Positions 55,001-64,000 of a stretch of DNA of 64,000 nt are shown here, piece by piece. Origin of the DNA: Erpobdella octoculata. Taxonomy: Eukaryota > Annelida > Clitellata > Hirudinida > Erpobdellidae. Both the position numbers and the translations under genes were made by a program. A model generated the notes under the pieces. That model did no database searches. It was not told where the DNA came from and saw only the letters and a list, made by a program, of their open reading frames with translations. Position 1 is the stretch's first letter. Every line of letters starts with the position of its first letter. The DNA lies in assembly GCA_963978895.1 (NCBI GenBank), contig OZ022242.1, forward strand, positions 3,621,745-3,685,744. Reading direction: 5' to 3'.

Positions 55001-58000
55001 GCAGTAATAAATCGTTTCAAATATATTTCTGTTCAGCTCCTGTGCTTTGTCGCTTTCAAATGGAAACCTGTTCGATGATTAAAAGATGTTGCAAATGTTT
55101 TTATGATGGTAGATCTGTCAATGTCTGCACATGCATATGCATATTATGTATGTGTGTTTAAAATTGTTGTCCAACTGGCATGTCCAAAAAACAAGCACGT
55201 TTAGAATACCGATAAAAAATCAATTAATTACCTTAATTAAAAATTGAAGACTGCAAAAAATTAAAAAAAAAACTACCCACCTCATTAAAATGAATGCATC
55301 CGCAAGACCCTGCACTCCAACCGCTATTGGACGATGCCTTTCATTGCTTCTCCTGGCCTGAAAACATAAGTAATGCATCGACAAATCAAATCATTAGAAT
55401 TCATTTACGAATTAAAGCTACAACATTAAAAAAAGCTCATCAAGCTGTCCATAAATAAATAAAAAATTTCCAACCCACTTCAGGCAACGGGTAAAAATTG
55501 ATCTCAATGATTTTGTTGAGATTCCTGACGATAATTTCAACAACTTGTTCGAGTTTCTCAAAATCGTATGTCTTCTCCACGGTTACAAATCGATTCAGAG
55601 CTATAGAAGCCAAATTGCAAACGGCTATCTGAAATCGAAATGAAGCCAGATAAAACACAAAAATGTCTCAAAAGTGAAAATTTAAATTTTCAATTTTTTC
55701 AGAATTTTGTTAACAAAACGTTTATGATCCATATAAAATTAACTTGTATGTCTCCAATAGCAGAAAATTACAAATAATTTAAAGCGTTTAAAATAATCAA
55801 AACATATATGTAATAAAAACCAAAAGGAGTTAGACCCAACCTCATTTGGATCTGAGTACTCTATGATTTCAGTGCATAGATTACTCGAGGAAATAGTCCC
55901 GAGATTTTGCTGGTTTGATTTCCTGTTACAAGAATCTTTGTACAGCATGTACGGTTGACCGGTCTCTGTTTGCGCGGTAGTGATTGCAAACCACAAATGT
56001 CGGGCCTTGATCACTTCATTTCCTCTTCCCTCGCTTTCGTATCTGACACGTAAATACCGACATCACCTAATTGTTTTCGTAGAATACAATTCCTCAATCC
56101 ACGCACCTCTCGTACAACCGTTTGAACTCGTCGCCCCAAACGCAGTGCAGGCCGGGACATCGGTGCGGACACATGAGGGTCCACTCTTCGTCTCTTTCCA
56201 CCCTTTCCATGAACAGATCCGGCACCCACAGTGCGTAAAAAAGATCCCTCGCTCGGCTCTCCTCCATGCCGAAATTCTTGCGACATTCGAGAACGACGAA
56301 GATGTCTGCGTGCCACGGCTCGATGTAAATCGCAAAAGCACCCGGCCTCTGAAGTGCAACAGTTTTATTTAAAAATATATTTAATACAAATGAATATTTT
56401 AAAAACAATTAATATTATTAATGATAACTTGTTGTTAATGTGAAACGAGTTAGTTAACCCTGCGAGACACTAAACCTGAGCAACGCATGTAAACTCCTTG
56501 CTTAAGGGAGCTACGATGGTGACGCCAGTGAGATTCGAACCGTCGACCTACAAGCCGACAGGCGAACGCTTTACCTCTTAGCCACCACCGCCACAATGTA
56601 TACAATGAATGCTTATTATAAATAATATAATAGCCCACGTCTGCGTAAGACGTTTTTGTGTGACGATCTGCTATCTATGGCAAATTAATTTACATATAAT
56701 AAATAATTATATAAATAAATATTTTTATATATTTTTATATAATTAAATAAATTAAAAAATATTTACCAAAGCATTGAACATTTCTTTTATATTGATGAGC
56801 AGGTAGAGCAGCCACATTTTCTAATTACCACTTTTAATTATTTATTAAACAAATCCATCATTTATGACGGGCTATTTCTAGTATTGAATAATAACTCTAA
56901 AATCATAAAAACATTTTTATATATTTTATAAAAAATATAAAGATTAATAAATTTAAATTTTTTTTTATTAAATATCAGATTTATTTTAATTTATACAATT
57001 TTATTAAATAAAGAATTTCAAATATATGAAATTCAAATAAACCATTCCTCAGACCTTGTTACCGCCCTGTCCAACTAATCTAGCAGTACTGTTGAACACT
57101 TTCAGTAAGGGAAGCAGTCCATTAGACGTTCCATAACCCTGAACACAGAGGTTTACATATTTTTACTACCAAGATAAAGGTAAAAAAGTAAAATAGTTCC
57201 TTTTTTTTAAATGTAGTTGACTTTATGAAATTTTAAATCAGATACATAGAAGTATTTGATGAATAAAACTTTAACTAAATGCAAAAAAATGCCGACAAAC
57301 TCTCGCTATAGGGGTTCCAGAAGCCCTGATACAATGGGCAGCAAGACCAACTCCCCCCGCATACTTTGAGATTAGGGCGCATTGTTTTAAAGTGTCATAT
57401 ATTCCTTCTATGCTGTCTTCTTTCATTGAGAGGAGAAAGCAACTAAAAAAACAAACATATTTTTAATAAGATCGGTAAAATACATTTTTTGCTCCATAAA
57501 CAAAAATACAAAAGCAAAATAAACAGCGATTATATGCTAATAAATAATAAAAACCATACACTGTGTCATAAATATTTGGTGATTAATAAATGCAAATTAT
57601 TTCAAAGTTGATTATATAAAATTCTTCTTACACTCTAAAATTAACAAAAAACCATATAAAACTCATTTAGTTTAATATAAACATTTATTATTAAATAAAA
57701 TATCATAATTTGACGGGATTTATATTAATCTAAACATATTACAGCAGATAAATCTTTCCCTATTTCAGACTAAATATATCAACTGATCAAAACAGGAAAC
57801 TAAAGAAAAGAACAATAAGCTGCTCGTACATATCGTCCGAGAAAGGTGAAATTTGTTTCAATGTTTATAAATTAATGATTTAACAATAATTAGTAAATTA
57901 ACGATATATAAATGATTTATTTAACTGTGAAATGAATTTAAAGACACCTCGACAGCTGAGGCCTGTCCGTGCCGGCGTTGAAAAGAGTCGGTGTGGCATG

Positions 58001-60210
58001 GGTGAACCACTTCTCCGAGAGCAAGTCGTATGTCTGTAAAATGATTGGTCAATCGATTGGAGATTATTTATCAATGAGGCACACAAATTATTGTATAAAC
58101 TAACTATATGAATTATAAAACAAATGCTAAATTTGAGCGTTGATTAAAAGGTAAACTTAACTTCACATTATTTTATTTTAAGCTAGCAGGGTTATTTTGC
58201 ATTGCCCAGGTTTTATTGCTTTTTCTCAGTTTTTTGCCCATAAAACGTAAAATAATGAAAATTTTTAATTTTTAATGGCTTAAAATCTTTTTCTCAATAA
58301 AAACTACCAGCCATGACAAATTTGCTTGAGCATACACACACATACAAACAAACAAACGCATACACCATACCTACAAACATACAGTTACATATACTCACCT
58401 CAATAGCACTATCTATGTCTTCTCCGTGGATACCAACTGCCACCCGCATGAGCATGTGCTGGGGGCGTTCTACAGTTTTGTTGTTAATCTTCATGAGGTA
58501 CGACTTTTCAAGGGTCTGGTGGAAAACCAATTAAATTATTCAAAATGTCCTGCAAAACCCCATGACCACCACTTAATCGTAAATAACTATTTTCCTATTT
58601 TCGAATTACTGTTATATTTAAAATTAAATTTTAATTATATATTAATATATATATAACTTAAAAAATGTCATGAATTGAACTGTTTATAATATGTTTATAA
58701 TACAAATATACAATTTCCTAATAAATAACAACACTATTTAGCAGAACTTTCTGTTGAATAAAATAACTTTTAATTGAAGATAATGTTATTAAGATTACAA
58801 AAATTACAAAGATTAAATAAAAATAACTGCCTTGAATCCAAAATAATTGTAATTATAATCCTTTTCATATCCGATGACGGAGTTGAGCCTGTCTGAATGC
58901 GACGTGACGATGTCGTATGTTTTCCTTGACACCATCGGAGTTGAATGTTTTAAACTTGGATTGTAACAGTTGTACAAGTCCGATATGACCTCTATAAGTG
59001 AAACGCATAAATTATGTTGAAAGTATAAACTCGATCAAATTTAAAATTGTATTTATTAGTTTAAGAACAAAAACAACTTAAGAAATTCCAGAAATTACAG
59101 GTTTTCCTCTTGAAAACACAAAATGGAGCCATTACATTCAAACAGATAACCCCCATCAAATTGTTAACTTGGTGCTTATCCAACCTAACAAGATTTTATA
59201 AAAACAGTTTTAAATCATAGAATAAAAGTAATTGACCTGAAAAAGACTGTTTAGTCTCCTTGTGAAGTTTAGAAACAGCAATCCTGGCTGCTAGAATGGC
59301 ATAATCTCCATATGTGACTGCAAGAGCAGCACAAATTTCAGCAGCAAGATTGTCCAACTCCATCGTAGTGGCACCGGGATATAGACCGCTCATGATTTTT
59401 GTAGAGACCTTGACCTACAATAATAAATAAAAAATAACCATAACTAAAAAAATTAATATTAAAACATCTTTGAACAAGAAACATTACTCACTGGGTCCAC
59501 AAAGTCCATATTCAACCCATAACAAAGTTTGCTGATTCTTATTCTTATTTTACTCAGCTGAACATCTTGTTTGCTTCCATCTACAGAAATAAAAAAAAGA
59601 GTTTTAATAACTCTCATAAATTTTACACTACAAAAATTAACCACTTGGCTTCTATAGCCACTATGACATCATGTTTCAATGATATAGACATAAACGCACA
59701 TAACACAACCGGCCATCAGAAAAAAAATTTGGTACTTAAATTGGTAGCAATATTTAGGTGCCTTGTTGTTTGCAGCTTAAAAATATCTCCCAATGAGACA
59801 ATTCACAATTAACCCAGCCTCACTTCTTTCTTATAAAAACTTTCGTTGGAAACTCTTGTGGAAGCTTCAACAAAAAAATTTTAAATTCTTTTTCTTTAAC
59901 AAAATCTAAGCAATTTTTATAAACGTTACAAGGAAGCATCTTAGCTTTTGCCTTTAGTTAATATTTATAAAAATTTATATAAATATATACAACACTTGCT
60001 TTATTATTATCATTATTAGTATTATTATTAAACAGTTGATATGCAACTTGTGTCAATCACACTGCACTAGTCTGACTAAGTGATAATGACAAAATCGCAG
60101 TTGGTATTAATCATGTTATAAACTGATAAATTAAAATAGAAATAACACAAAAATATTAGAAAAAACAAATAACTTCTTTTAAAGACATAAAGCCCTTTGC
60201 TGTCAGACAT
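52050..60210 (-). CDS. RRM1: Ribonucleoside-diphosphate reductase large subunit, class Ia
   Basis: Reduces ribonucleoside diphosphates to deoxy forms with the small subunit. Exons (minus): 60210-60174, 59580-59492, 59414-59237, 58991-58831, 58515-58399, 58033-57948, 57442-57301, 57138-57055, 56348-56107, 56042-55841, 55628-55479, 55357-55281, 55067-54923, 53902-53826, 53422-53287, 52942-52847, 52560-52372, 52226-52050; 794 aa (human 792). ATP-cone at the N-terminus. Catalytic residues kept: Cys224 and Cys450 (redox pair), Asn433, Cys435 and Glu437 in SNLCTEI, Tyr743-Tyr744 in GMYYLRTR, and the C-terminal CSTCGS shuttle. Loop 1 (262-273) and loop 2 (292-300) deviate from the consensus (GTN to RGY; Asp to Gly293), APMPTAS is ALMPTAS, and RRVLSGEFQ is RGVSSGTFQ. 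The exon ending 58831 is followed by a GC donor; the alternative GT donor would add one Ala. The first exon [12 protein letters not shown] is short, and the phase supports it. It may be a divergent paralogue. Confidence 0.95.
53903..54922. other. RRM1 intron 13, mostly minisatellite
   Basis: About three quarters of this 1-kb intron is a 21-bp array (53960-54727). Confidence 0.9.
53960..54727. repeat. 21-bp minisatellite, about 36 copies
   Basis: Unit ACTATTTCACTAATTTTTAGT with rare single-base variants (TATTTAG for TTTTTAG; AGAAC for AGTAC). Because 21 is a multiple of three and the unit lacks stops in one frame per strand, both strands have open frames of about 284 codons. They are not genes. 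Confidence 0.96.
56349..57054. other. RRM1 intron 8 with a SINE
   Basis: A 0.7-kb intron holding a tRNA-like SINE (56455-56600), then AT-rich sequence. TAGCCCACGT and TATGGCAAAT occur at 56630-56690 and also, in reverse order, around 48985-49065. Confidence 0.7.
56455..56600 (-). mobile_element. tRNA-derived SINE, second family
   Basis: Minus strand: GGCGGTGGTGGCTAAGAGG resembles box A, and GACGGTTCGAATCTCACTGG contains a good box B. The body then has CTTAAGCAAGGAGTTTACAT, like the GAGCAAGGCACTTA body of many invertebrate SINEs. Stems are too degraded for a functional tRNA. Confidence 0.6.
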
Positions 60211-60298
60211 AGCAGTAAAGTTATAATAGATCAATTTAAAACGCAGCGACAGAACTAGGTCAGGTTTTTTAAGAACAGACGGCGTTTTATGATGAAAT

Positions 60299-60309
60299 CC
60301 AATTTCGCG
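60299..60309. promoter_or_regulatory. CCAAT box joined to an E2F-like site upstream of RRM1
   Basis: CCAATTTCGCG; TTTCGCGA matches the E2F consensus at seven of eight positions and lies about 90 bases upstream of the RRM1 start codon. E2F and CCAAT control of reductase genes is known in other animals. Confidence 0.4.
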
Positions 60310-60545
60310 ACCAGGTTGGTTACTTAAACTTTTGCTTTAAAAGTGAAGTGAAGTGGAGAGATGAGCACAGGTACGTCATTTCGGGGAGAGAAAAGGCGGT
60401 TCTCCCCTGACGTAAATGTGGGCCCTCCTTACCTTGAAGTGAGCTTTCCTTCTGACGCTGAAGTGGGGCCCCGATAAGGTTGAAGTGAGCTCCTTTTATG
60501 TTTTTGAACTCGGTTTACGTTGAAGTGTAGTTCAGGAAAATTTCT

Positions 60546-60770
60546 CGAAAATGCTTACGAGCCTAATGCTAGTACAACCCCTTCCCTATAGGTCATCAGC
60601 TTTGTTAGGCAAAAGTGTAGATGTTTTTTTAACATTTTGGTAAAAGTGCATACGACTACCCTCTCCTCCCAGTCATCAGCCTTTCTTCTGTTAGGTTAAA
60701 AGTGCTATGAAAAGTGCTTACGAACGACTACTACTAAGGTACTCCTCTCTGTTCATCAGTTTGTTTGCAT
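60546..60770. repeat. Diverged tandem repeat of about 60-100 bp, three units
   Basis: Units share TGCTTACGA, CCCT...TCATCAGCTTT and TTAGG...AAAAGTG. A related TCATCAGCTATTTTTATAGG occurs near 63729, so the unit is also dispersed. Confidence 0.55.
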
Positions 60771-61065
60771 GGAATTATTGCATTATGTATGATGAAAAAA
60801 TTTGAACGTTTGAACCATCGGAACAAGCAGGTGCGGATACAGGATTAGTGAAAGGGGGTCCAAAATGGGTTGTGAAGGAAAGTTTTTTCTTTTTTTTCAA
60901 TTTAGTATTAGATTTATAGGTTTTACATATAGGTACTTTGGTCAGGATTTATTAATTCTAAAACTGAATTTCTGTTACAGTTTTTAGCAGACTAGGAGAG
61001 TTACTTAAGTTTACTAACTTTCTGTAGTAAAATTCTGTAAAATACACAATATATCACAATAAAGC

Positions 61066-61149
61066 GATCAGCTGGAGATTCAATCATGGTGTGCCTCAAT
61101 GCGACTAAAACTCAACCTATCGAAAACAGAGCCCATCTGGTTTATTGAC
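61066..61149 (+). mobile_element. Non-LTR reverse transcriptase fragment
   Basis: The frame starting at GAT 61066 reads DQLEIQSWCASMRLKLNLSK, then TEPIWF, which matches the segment after the FADD motif in CR1/Jockey-like LINEs. Only about 28 codons remain. Confidence 0.6.
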
Positions 61150-61347
61150 GTAGCATTATGTACGATATAAAATTAAATTTTGTTTTTTTTTCCATAAAAT
61201 AATTTATTTGTTAAAATTTTTGATTTTAATACTTTGTTCTTTTTGAATGATTTGCTCGTTTCTATTTTCTATGGTAAACACAACGCAACGATAATAAACT
61301 CAACTTGCCGTACTAACTTTACAAAAAAAGGATCCTGGTTCAAAAAC

Positions 61348-62914
61348 ATGGATACCGAAATGGAAACTGATGATGTTATAGACGCACCAGAAAACAATAA
61401 AGCGAACCAAAATATTGTTACGAAAAAAGAGGAAGTTGAAGGTTCTTTATTAAATAAATTATTAAATTCAAGTACGAACTTAACAACAAAGCCAATAAAA
61501 TTGCACAAAAAGGGTGTAGTTTATTTGTCAAAAATTCCCTTCAAGATGACTGTTACAAAATTGATGGAAGTTTTAAGCGAATACGGACAGATTGGAAGAA
61601 TTCATTTGGTGCCCAATGGTTAGTTAATTCTCTATTAATATTAATAATAATAATAATAATACAATTTTTAATGCGCCATATGTCTATTGTTTGTATAGAT
61701 ATACATAAAATTGATTCGCAGGCGCGAATTTTATTTTTATCAATTTTATGTTTAATCTTTAGTTTTAGTAAATATTTAATAATAATATTTAGGAAGTGTT
61801 TGGGTAGTCGTGCATCATATTTTTTTAGTTTCTAAAATTTAAAGGTGTTTCAATTTTGTAAATGCAAACAAATTTAATTTCAGTATTTCTTCAACCCAGA
61901 CCTAGCACTTTTTTCCAACAAGTGTAGTAACTAAATACTGCATCGGTGAATAGGTGTCATTTGGAAGTCCGTTTGTTATAAAATATATAAATATAATAGA
62001 ATTTTCTAATTCCTAACTTCTATCTGAACTAAAGCATGTGATAGAGGCAAACAATCAAAAGAATGATCACATTTAAAGGACTGTACTGATTTGCAAACCA
62101 CTTTTTTAAAGATGGTAGCTAATTTTTGACTGACGATGTAACAATTTCAATCTCAAATGGGTATTGAACAAAATCGCATAAAACAACTATGCTAAAAACT
62201 TGTGTATGTTATTAAGTTTGAATAATTTGCAACAAATTATTTGCCTATGCCCCTGTATACCGGCCGATGGGCTGGTTGGGGGTAGTGGTTAGAAAAGGTT
62301 TGTAACATGATTAATGTTTAATTTAATGAATGCCATATTGTACAATGGACAGTAGTCACCAGTGTTACTTTCACCAGTCATGTTTTCAATGTGCACTTTC
62401 ATAATTACATAAATAAAATGATTAAAAAATTTTTCCAGAACGTGCGAAAGAGTCCGCAACGAGAATCTACGCTGAGGGGTGGGTTGAATTCGCTCGAAGA
62501 CGTGACGCAAAAATGGTCGCCGCCACGCTGAACAACTTACCTGTGCCGGCTAAAAGAAGAAACCCGTGGTACGGAGAGCTGTGGAACATGAAGTACCTGC
62601 CGAAATTCGAGTGGCGTTTCTTCAAGGAGGAGGTGAGTTATAAAAATGCAACGAAAAAAACCAAGCTGAACGTAGAGATGGAGCTCGCGAAGAAGGAAGC
62701 GGAAAAATTTGTCATGGATGTCGAGATGAAGAAGATCAGGAAAAGGTTCGGTGATAATTCAAAGTCTGGAAAAGAAACAGAAAACTCGAAGACTAAGAAA
62801 TCCATTCCACTCAAGGAGCCCAAGTGGAAGAGACCGAAAGTAGATCACCCTTCTCAAGTGAAACGTGTTGACAGTAATTTCATGAAGAATCTGTTTACTG
62901 GTGGAGGGTTGTGA
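61348..62914 (+). CDS. ABT1: ABT1/Esf2-type RNA-binding ribosome biogenesis factor
   Basis: Nucleolar protein of the 18S rRNA processome in yeast (Esf2); described as a basal transcription activator in mammals. Exons 61348-61618 and 62439-62914; 248 aa. The acidic N-terminus (1-50) precedes an RRM at about 55-131 with GVVYLSKIPFKMTVTKL as beta1-alpha1 and IYAEGWVEFARRRDAKMVAA as the later strand and helix. The family signature NPWYGELWNMKYLPKFEWRF (132-151) aligns with human SPFRYDLWNLKYLHRFTW. A basic Lys/Glu-rich helix and a C-terminal NFMKNLFTGGGL, like the human LLARIFG end, follow. The frame extends upstream to 61234, but MDTEMETDD at 61348 is preferred because the upstream part has no family similarity. 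AATAAA overlaps the stop codon. Confidence 0.9.
61619..62438. other. ABT1 intron
   Basis: An 0.8-kb intron inside the RRM. A GGGGGTAGTGGTTAG segment near 62277 faintly resembles a SINE box A, but no box B follows. Nothing else seen. Confidence 0.7.
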
Positions 62915-62919
62915 ATAAA
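62914..62919 (+). promoter_or_regulatory. Polyadenylation signal overlapping the ABT1 stop codon
   Basis: The TGA at 62912-62914 supplies the first A of AATAAA. Confidence 0.5.
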
Positions 62920-64000
62920 AATGAAATATTTTTTTGTTTTAGTATTTTTTATGTACTAAAGCCGAGTTTAACGATCTCGGCTAGTACAACATGAAATATG
63001 CACAGTTTCGACTGTTACTATTATATTAGTAGATGACGTCGTTGAAGCACTATTGTCAACAAACTTTTTTATTTAAATTTGTTTATTGTTGAGCTCCGGT
63101 GCATCTTGATAAATTTCAGGATAATTAGTTGCCTGCTAAAAGGCAGCCTTGTTATAACAAAAATCTATTGGACTTATAGTGAACCTCTACGTTAAACCAT
63201 GTAAATATTTCTGACTACGGTTTCATGACAAATTTGTAAAAACAGAAAATTCTTTTTTAAAGAAAATTAAAATATAGTATGACTAATTAACCAGTGATTG
63301 TCTGATTTAAAGTTGCCGCTATGTAAGATACTGATTTGGTATTAAGCAGTCGTATGTTTTATACTGTTAAATTATTATATCAGTGGAATGGAACGGGATT
63401 AATGTCATCATAAACAGACCCTTGAAGTTAAATTCATCTATAGGTTAATAACCTTAAAAGAATGAATTATTCTCGTTTTTGACAGAATTTCTAGTAACAA
63501 ACTCTCAACTTGGACAGAACCGATTTCGTATGATTAAACTCTTCAAGATTTACTTTGAATTTTCATCATCACACAAAACTTTTCTTCCAAGGGTAGTCAT
63601 CGATGATTGCCTGTTTGCTAATTAGTGGTCCTGCAAGTGAGCTAAAATTAATTAATTTATTAGTATTTTTCGGTACCTAGCTACCCGGTATTCTTTCACG
63701 TTGCAAATCTATGGACTTGCATCCCTGGTCATCAGCTATTTTTATAGGAAGAGTTTACATTTATTAGACTTTGTCACGGGGTGCCAAAAACCCCAGCTGC
63801 ACCACTGTAATTGCATCATTATTAGTATTAATTTTATTAGTATTTAAGTGTCTAATCATTTTAAAACCCAACAATGTTGTCATACCTTTCTATGATATAC
63901 AATTGTTTTATGGAGAAAAAAGTAATATTGTGAAAAGATCTTTTCATTTATTATCGAAACATTTATACTTTATCAAAAAAAAAAGAAAAGAACTGACATT
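62920..64000. other. 3' flank of ABT1, no gene seen
   Basis: AT-rich sequence without exons. Near 63772-63817 the reverse complement reads CAGTGGTGCAGCTGGGGTTT, a hAT-like terminal repeat start similar to that of the element at 17523. No convincing left end is visible. Confidence 0.55.

Larger units (their letters stand above)
60211..61347. promoter_or_regulatory. Divergent promoter region between RRM1 and ABT1
   Basis: 1.1 kb between start codons. Near RRM1, CCAAT (60299-60303) overlaps TTTCGCG (60303-60309), an E2F-like site. Farther on lie a diverged tandem repeat (60546-60770) and a reverse transcriptase scrap (61066-61149). Confidence 0.5.

Noticed and set aside
56500..56597. Functional tRNA gene
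   Set aside because: Box A and B are recognisable, but acceptor and T stems do not pair and a SINE body follows.
61234..61347. Upstream start for ABT1
   Set aside because: The 38 extra codons have no family similarity; the MDTEMETDD start gives a normal acidic N-terminus.
62250..62295. SINE head in the ABT1 intron
   Set aside because: Only a box-A-like GTAGTGGTTAG is present, with no box B at the right distance.

Overview
The window is nuclear DNA of an animal with intron-rich genes. All coding exons end in GT..AG borders apart from one probable GC..AG intron. The DNA is AT-rich and crowded with microsatellites, minisatellites and non-LTR, SINE, Helitron-like and hAT-like repeats. The protein set (novel PKC, B56, VPS37A-type, THAP and BTB zinc-finger proteins, ABT1, RRM1) is bilaterian. 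The repeat style, with long (TACA)n arrays and a tRNA-SINE with a shared body, suggests a lophotrochozoan, perhaps a leech-like annelid. That placement is inference.

Seven protein-coding genes were assembled exon by exon, and every gene closes in frame. In order they are: a novel-type protein kinase C (minus, 20610-7192, 16 exons, 777 aa); a PP2A B56 regulatory subunit (plus, 21940-31615, 11 exons, 499 aa); a BTB-C2H2 zinc-finger protein in one coding exon (minus, 36968-35142, 608 aa); a THAP-C2H2 protein with ten fingers (plus, 37371-41920, 9 exons, 531 aa); a VPS37A-type ESCRT-I subunit (minus, 48729-43673, 11 exons here counted as 4+7, 419 aa); the large subunit of class I ribonucleotide reductase (minus, 60210-52050, 18 exons, 794 aa); and an ABT1/Esf2 ribosome-biogenesis factor (plus, 61348-62914, 2 exons, 248 aa).

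Three pairs are head to head: PKC/B56 (1.33 kb between start codons), BTB-ZF/THAP-ZF (0.4 kb, with overlapping E-box and CRE plus a CCAAT box) and RRM1/ABT1 (1.1 kb, with a CCAAT and E2F-like site near RRM1). Genes between the pairs meet tail to tail. No shared pathway links all seven. A kinase facing a phosphatase regulator is the only suggestive functional pair.

Mobile DNA fills introns and gaps. There is a reverse transcriptase fragment at the left edge, a second degenerate LINE at 49.87-50.46 kb and a third scrap at 61.07 kb. Two LINE 3' ends carry (ACT)n tails in a B56 intron, and a Helitron-like element with a terminal hairpin and CTAG sits inside an (AT)n tract. A hAT-like MITE has near-matching target duplications. 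Two copies of one tRNA-SINE family, a second SINE and a possible solo LTR complete the set. The most unusual protein features are departures from near-invariant residues in both specificity loops of RRM1 and a 61-residue tail on PKC after the hydrophobic motif.
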